DNA of 64,000 bases from a virus: the IMG/VR virus record IMGVR_UViG_3300046507_000506, positions 29,642 to 93,641 of that record. One strand, 5' to 3'. Of the stretch, positions 59,170-64,000 are shown in pieces. The position numbers and the translations under genes are program-made. The notes under the pieces are model-generated. The model was given only the letters and a program-made list of their open reading frames with translations. It ran no database searches and had not been told where the DNA came from. Position 1 is the first letter of the stretch. Each line of letters begins with the position of its first letter.

Positions 59170-61968
59170 TTATGCGCCGATGGCCTTCGTCATGTAGTCG
59201 GTGTAGGAGGCCACGGCCGCGCGCACGGCCGCCTCAATCTCGCTGTCACCGGGGTATGCGCCGAGCGTCGTCTCGATGCGTTCGGCGACGCCGTCGGCCA
59301 TCATGTCGATACTCTGCGCTTCGACGGCCTTCAGGAAATCGAGGTCGGCGGCCCGATTGCCGTTCTCAGCGGGCACGACGGGCGGCACCACGGTGACACC
59401 TTCGGGCAGCGGCTCCGTGAGCGTGGCGGCCGGTTCTGCTGCCGTTGGCGCGGCCCATCCGTCGCCCGGCCACTCCTCAGCCATGACGCTCGCGACCTCC
59501 TGCAGGAGGTCCGGGCGCTTCGTGACGATCCACGTTGCGAGCGCGGCGCGCGTCATGCCGTCGGGGTTGTCGGCGGGCAGCGCATCGAGCACGCGGTAGA
59601 CGTCGATACGGCGCAGGGCTTCGATAGAGTCGGCAGCAATGGCGATGTACTTCTGCATGATTTCGTCGGAAAGGGTGGTTGCGGGTTGGCCCACAGAATC
59701 GGGCACAACTGGCGCAGCTTCGTCCGGCGTTTTCCCTGCATCAAGCGAATCGGCCGGTTCTGGCGTCCAATCGGGGTTTTTGAGGGAACCCACCGGCTTC
59801 GAAACCCAGTAGAGGTCGAGTTCAACGCCATTTCGCACGAGTTCATCAATGCTGATATAGCCCAGTTCCGCGTTTTGCAGGTCACCGTTCAGGATGGCGA
59901 GACCAAACGCCTGACGCGTGCCGTTACCCGACTTGTCCTTTTCGGTGATGTACCAATCCGAACCGCCATTGAAGTAGTGCAGGCGTGCGGGTGCGCTCAG
60001 ACCCATGCCGTCGGTATCGTAGGTGCCTGGCATCGTGTCGATCACATTCGCCCATTCGATGGCCATGTCGATGAAATGCTGGCCTTCCTCGCCTGACATG
60101 GCGGACGCCATAACAGTGCGCTGCGCACGCGGCAGGAACGCGGTGAGGCGTTCTAGCGCCTTCATGCCTTGGCCGCGCGTGGCGACGGGCGGCACGATTG
60201 GAGCGGCTTCAACCGGGTCCGGCTCGACGGGAGCAATCCGCGCGTTGGCCGCGTTGGCGGTGTGCCACGCCTTCGTGTAGGCCGTCAGAATCTCATTGGT
60301 GCCACCGCCCACCGGCAGGCCCGCAATCAACGGCATAACAGCCGGGTTAAGCGCGGGAGCCGATCCAAGTCCGTCGGCAAAAGCCTGCGCGCCCATTTCA
60401 GTCGCGCGTGCAATGCGCTCATCAATGCTCAGGGCTTGCGGTTCCGGCGCGGATTCTTCAAGTTCGCGAATGATCGTCAGAATTTCGTTCGAGAGGTCGA
60501 GCGAAGCCAGCGGGTCGTCAGAGGCGGATAGCGATGCTGCAAGCTGCATCAGACTGCCGGATAGCTCGATGGCCCGCAGTGGATCGACAGAGTCGAACAT
60601 TGACACGCCAGCAGGTCCCGCGCTGAGTTGTTCGAGCACTTGCGCGCGGGTAGCCTTTTCAACGGGGCCGAACATATCGGAATCGTCCTTGGTGAATTCT
60701 TCGTAGGCGAAGCGCGCGGCAGTGCGCAGACGCTCGCCGATCTTCTTCGCGCTTCGGATATTGTCAGCAAAGAGGCGAACAACGGCCATCGTGTCAGGCG
60801 ATAGCGTCATGTCGGTTTGCTTGGCGAATTCCGCCAGCTTCACGCCTTGGCGCTTTGCGTTGATCGCGAGGCTCGCGGCTTCGGTGACAATGCCGCGAAA
60901 ATCGAGGTCGCCTGCGCCTTCGAGCCGTGCGAGTTCGCTTGAGGCCGCCGCCATGCCGCCCAAAATCGTCTTGATTTCTGGATCGACGGATTGAGCGTAA
61001 AGCCGCACTAGCTCTGCATCGCCGTAGGCTTTCCAAAAGACCGCCGCCATCAGCCGGTCATAGGCTTTCTGGCCCGGATGCTTGCCGTCCATCAGATTGT
61101 TGCGCTCGCTCTCGGGCATGGCAGCGATGAAATCGAGCGCAGCGGCTTCGGTCGGCTTGCCATCGTCCGATACGTCGAGGTCCGATAGGTCGAGCCGCTT
61201 GGCGTCGTTCTGGGCCGCTTCGACCGGCGAAAGGTCCGACGTGCCACGCTGATTCGATATATCGCCGATGTTATCGGTCACGTCCTCAGCACGCATGATC
61301 CGCACGAGCACTGGCGCATCAAAGGCGTCGATCTGCGTGGACGCTATGCCCGTCGTCTCGTCCTCTCGCAATTCGCGCACATATTCCGCAGCAGTTCCGC
61401 GAGCGAAGCCCGCCACCAGTCCGGCGACACGTCCATTGCCCGCGATTGCGCGCAGCTTGCCGGGCGCGCCGTTCGTGTAGTCCGCATTGGAAAGACCGTC
61501 AGCCGTGTTGCTCGTGAGCAGGTCGGCGGCTTCCACGACGGCATACTGCACGGCAAATCGGCGGCCGTCAGCGGCGACCGCCTTATCTTTTCGTCCAAGC
61601 GCGATCCGCGAGGGCATGGCGTCGTCGTTGCCGAAAACGATGGGCGTGCCGCTTGCGAATTCCTTGGTCGGCGCGACGCGGTAATAGTCCGGCATCGCCG
61701 CAATGGAGTTCATTTGCGCAATCATCGCAGGAGTGCTGCGGTCGCGATTTTGCAGGATGACATTGCGTGTCGGTGCGGTAAGTCTTTTCAGGAGCGCGAG
61801 CAGGATTCCGGTTGCGGTTAACTCCGCCACCGGGTCCGTTGCTTCTTCCACGACCTTGACGGCGGCGAGCACGTCGCCGGACAACAGTGCTTCACTGAGG
61901 TCCATACCGCGCGCATCGTCAAAGAGAACCCGCAGGCTCTCCAGTTCCGGTTTGTCTGCGGTTTCCAT
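59170..61968 (-). CDS. ddrB: DdrB-like polyvalent protein (ddrB-ParB domain, DUF2958)
   Basis: 932 residues. Near residues 130-200: FAVQYAVVEAADLLTSNTAD, then LRAIAGNGRVAGL, which is the ddrB-ParB superfamily pattern (GNGR with basic contact residue). At about 670-715 a DUF2958-like part follows: DWYITEKDKSG, then AELGYISIDELVRNG. Long Ala/Pro-rich helical linkers join them. P1 DdrB belongs to the same anti-restriction system. The gene starts one base into the stop of its upstream neighbour. Confidence 0.75.
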   Translation of the reverse strand: METADKPELESLRVLFDDARGMDLSEALLSGDVLAAVKVVEEATDPVAELTATGILLALLKRLTAPTRNVILQNRDRSTPAMIAQMNSIAAMPDYYRVAPTKEFASGTPIVFGNDDAMPSRIALGRKDKAVAADGRRFAVQYAVVEAADLLTSNTADGLSNADYTNGAPGKLRAIAGNGRVAGLVAGFARGTAAEYVRELREDETTGIASTQIDAFDAPVLVRIMRAEDVTDNIGDISNQRGTSDLSPVEAAQNDAKRLDLSDLDVSDDGKPTEAAALDFIAAMPESERNNLMDGKHPGQKAYDRLMAAVFWKAYGDAELVRLYAQSVDPEIKTILGGMAAASSELARLEGAGDLDFRGIVTEAASLAINAKRQGVKLAEFAKQTDMTLSPDTMAVVRLFADNIRSAKKIGERLRTAARFAYEEFTKDDSDMFGPVEKATRAQVLEQLSAGPAGVSMFDSVDPLRAIELSGSLMQLAASLSASDDPLASLDLSNEILTIIRELEESAPEPQALSIDERIARATEMGAQAFADGLGSAPALNPAVMPLIAGLPVGGGTNEILTAYTKAWHTANAANARIAPVEPDPVEAAPIVPPVATRGQGMKALERLTAFLPRAQRTVMASAMSGEEGQHFIDMAIEWANVIDTMPGTYDTDGMGLSAPARLHYFNGGSDWYITEKDKSGNGTRQAFGLAILNGDLQNAELGYISIDELVRNGVELDLYWVSKPVGSLKNPDWTPEPADSLDAGKTPDEAAPVVPDSVGQPATTLSDEIMQKYIAIAADSIEALRRIDVYRVLDALPADNPDGMTRAALATWIVTKRPDLLQEVASVMAEEWPGDGWAAPTAAEPAATLTEPLPEGVTVVPPVVPAENGNRAADLDFLKAVEAQSIDMMADGVAERIETTLGAYPGDSEIEAAVRAAVASYTDYMTKAIGA

Positions 61969-64000
61969 TATTGGCCCATCGCTGCGCGAGCCTTTGCCAA
62001 GGCGTACGTTTTGTATGCGTTTGCCGCCTGTGCGAAAAGGTCGACAAATTCGGCATCGTCCTTATAGTCGGCATGCAGCAGTTTCAGGTCACCCGGAATG
62101 CTTGCGTCCGCGAGGTCGCGCGCGCCATCAATGATCGAGCGCAGGAAGTCGAATGCCTCGCTACGCGGGTCCGCAGCGGTAGAGGTCGGCTCTGCAACGG
62201 CGGGTTCTGCTGCTGCCACCGGCTCGACGGGGGGCGCTTCCGGCTCCTTCGGCTTCATCCATTCGGCGGCTTCCGGCGAGGGCGTGAGATCCGGCTCGCC
62301 ACCGAGCGATTCAATGAACGCATCGCCGTCGATACCGTTGTTACTGGCGAGTTTGCGGAATTCGGAGAGAACAGCCTGAGCGCTTTCGATTTCCGCTTTG
62401 CGGTTCAGGTATGCGTCGGCCTGATAGCGACCATTGCCACCGATCTTCTGTTCGAGCGCTTTCGCGTCGTCAATGCCCTGGCGGATTTCGCGCAAGGTAT
62501 CGAGCGCGAACTGAACGCGCTTTCTCACCACTTCTGGCACGGCAGGCGCGAGAGGAGCGGTAGCGGCTTGTTCAGCGACAACGCGCGCGGCTTCATCGGC
62601 GGCGGCTTGTTCAGCGGCCACGCGGGCAGCCTCTTCTTCGGCTTCTGCTGCTGCCTGTGCCTCAGCGGCGGCCTGCGCATCGGCGGCGACGCGGGCCGCT
62701 TCAGCTTCGGCAGCAACGCGCTCGGCTTCGGCGGTGGCTTCTGCTGCAACGGCGTCGCGGCCCTGTTTGTTGCCAAGCATCCACGCGTCGAGCAATGTCT
62801 GATCGCCCGTCACCCAGTCCGGGGGCGTCGCGTTGCCTTCGCGGCCTGCGGCGAGGCCGTCAGAGACGGCGCGGTCGAGGTCCGCTTCGCCTGCGTGCGG
62901 ATCGACGGCGGGCAACGGTTCCGGGTCCGGCGTGGGTTCGATGACCGGGTCCGTCGTGTCCGTCACATCGGTGATGGTCGGCTTTACCTGCGCGGTGTCT
63001 TTGACGACCGGCGTGACTTTCTTCAGCGCGACGGCCGATTCCAGTTCGGTGATTTCGGTATTGAGCGCGGCAAGCGTAGCCTCGCCATCGGCGTACTGTT
63101 TTTGCAGGCTCGCGATGTTCGCCATCCGTTCCGAGCGCTTGGCGTTGGTCCGCGCAAAGCTGGCACTGTTGCGCGAGGCGAGCGTCATCACGCGCGCGGC
63201 GACGTTCTGGACATTCAGGTCACGGCCACGCTCAGGCGCGACAACAATCGTCACATCCTTTTTGTTCAGCATCCACTTCCACGACACGACGTCGTCAGTC
63301 GCCATGATCTTCTTAGGCGTGACGTCCGGGTTGTGGAAAAAGATCGTGATCGTCTGCCCGTCGGACAGTTCGAACACGGCCGCCACGTTCGTTGTTCCCT
63401 TCTGCGTGAAGGGGTCGCTGATCTGCACGCTAAGCGCGCTCAGGTCGCCGCCCTTGCGGTTCATCACCCGCTGGAGGATTGCCATGCGTTGCGGCAGCTT
63501 CGCATACGGCACCACCAATGCGTCGAGCGTCACGATACCGTCGGCGTCATCCATGATATCGGCCATGCACACCGGATCGAACATCAGGCCGTCCGCGCCG
63601 TCATGCGCGCGGAGGTCATAGAGCACCTGCGCAATCGTCTTGCCGCGCGGTTGGTTCGCGCTATCCCAAAGCACCTTTTGCATAGGGGTTTTTTCCTCTT
63701 TAGGGAGTTGATCTTTTGTGAGCGGCTTCGACAGGTCGCCGTTCGCCATCCACCACCGCAGTTGATCTAGCGAGCAGGGCACGCAGCCCATAAGGCCCGG
63801 CCAGCCCGCATTGAAGTTGCTCAGATATCCCGCCTCAGCCGTGCGCTGATCGGGGAAACCGAGCATCACCTTGTGCTCATCGAACGCGCCATTGAAGCCC
63901 TGATTGACGACGTAGACCGCGCCGCTTTCCGGGTACGGCCCGACGTAGCAATCCAGTTCATCACCGTCTGCACCCGTCACGCCCTCGATGTAGCCGTAAT
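61968..64000 (-). CDS. Polyvalent protein with InPase and DarA-C-type domains (5' end cut by window)
   Basis: The frame is open to the window edge, so the true start is beyond 64000. At the front of the visible part: YGYIEGVTGADGDELDCYVG, a soluble-pyrophosphatase-like (InPase) domain known in phage polyvalent proteins, followed by FDEHKVMLGF. At about residue 200 of the visible part lies a DarA C-terminal-type pattern: SDGQTITIFFHNPD, then LNKKDVTIVVAPE. A long Ala/Glu coiled coil (residues 400-470) and charged linkers follow. It is probably injected with DNA as part of the anti-restriction set. Confidence 0.7.
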   Translation of the reverse strand, partial: YGYIEGVTGADGDELDCYVGPYPESGAVYVVNQGFNGAFDEHKVMLGFPDQRTAEAGYLSNFNAGWPGLMGCVPCSLDQLRWWMANGDLSKPLTKDQLPKEEKTPMQKVLWDSANQPRGKTIAQVLYDLRAHDGADGLMFDPVCMADIMDDADGIVTLDALVVPYAKLPQRMAILQRVMNRKGGDLSALSVQISDPFTQKGTTNVAAVFELSDGQTITIFFHNPDVTPKKIMATDDVVSWKWMLNKKDVTIVVAPERGRDLNVQNVAARVMTLASRNSASFARTNAKRSERMANIASLQKQYADGEATLAALNTEITELESAVALKKVTPVVKDTAQVKPTITDVTDTTDPVIEPTPDPEPLPAVDPHAGEADLDRAVSDGLAAGREGNATPPDWVTGDQTLLDAWMLGNKQGRDAVAAEATAEAERVAAEAEAARVAADAQAAAEAQAAAEAEEEAARVAAEQAAADEAARVVAEQAATAPLAPAVPEVVRKRVQFALDTLREIRQGIDDAKALEQKIGGNGRYQADAYLNRKAEIESAQAVLSEFRKLASNNGIDGDAFIESLGGEPDLTPSPEAAEWMKPKEPEAPPVEPVAAAEPAVAEPTSTAADPRSEAFDFLRSIIDGARDLADASIPGDLKLLHADYKDDAEFVDLFAQAANAYKTYALAKARAAMGQ

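Noticed and set aside
61971-63770. 599-codon plus-strand frame opposite the polyvalent protein
   Set aside because: Antisense shadow; the minus strand shows InPase and DarA-C-type motifs.
1-64000. Integrase, transposase, insertion sequence or attachment site
   Set aside because: None found by motif reading on either strand. A gene outside the window cannot be excluded.

Overview
The window is part of a large temperate myovirus genome that appears to be maintained as a plasmid (a phage-plasmid). The high GC content, the codon choice and the protein styles suggest a host in the Burkholderiales, but no host gene is present, so this is an inference. Both ends are cut inside genes: a tail fibre at base 1 and a polyvalent anti-restriction protein at base 64000. 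I see no integrase, transposase or CRISPR array.

Layout. (1) 1-3629, minus strand: end of a tail-fibre operon, with a large fibre carrying a GH114-like glycoside hydrolase domain. (2) 3706-5514: a tiny HTH regulator with a perfect inverted-repeat operator, then about 830 bases without a convincing gene that are dense in RNA-like folds, including a tRNA-like element with a 60-base structured insertion. (3) 5573-19277, minus strand: a long operon read leftward from a Cro-like gene. It holds an antirepressor fragment, small nucleases (YbcO, GIY-YIG, DUF1064), a replication-type HTH protein, a degenerate PP-loop protein, the two terminase subunits and many small phage proteins. (4) 19278-20690: switch region with a CI-like S24 repressor, promoters and operators. 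(5) 20691-30114, plus strand: early operon (coiled-coil protein, ERF annealing protein, YqaJ exonuclease, RdgC fused to an FtsK-gamma domain, ParB), then ParA with two related partner proteins, then an iteron origin and its Rep_3 initiator. (6) 30111-33482, minus: lysis genes (lipoprotein, HNH-like protein, GH19 endolysin, holin, membrane protein). (7) 33457-48580, minus: virion genes (baseplate, sheath, capsid, DarA-like protein, spike, hub, tube, tape measure with lytic transglycosylase, tube initiator, portal). (8) 48858-51765: small genes, a BrnT/BrnA toxin-antitoxin pair and a minimal ATP-dependent DNA ligase. (9) 51793-64000, minus: a P1-like defence-against-restriction block (DarB-like methylase-helicase of 2275 residues, DdrB-like protein, and an InPase/DarA-C polyvalent protein).

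How it fits together. A palindrome of the form ATAGAC-NN-GTCTAT recurs at the early promoter, in the leftward operon, after the partition genes and inside the origin, which suggests one repressor co-ordinates lysogeny, replication and partition. A second palindrome, TGATACCA-NN-TGGTATCA, is scattered around the partition genes and may be the centromere. Iterons with RepA, ParA/ParB and the BrnTA module would keep the prophage as a stable plasmid. The Dar/Ddr proteins probably travel in the virion and protect incoming DNA, as in P1. All functions are read from sequence motifs; no searches were run.
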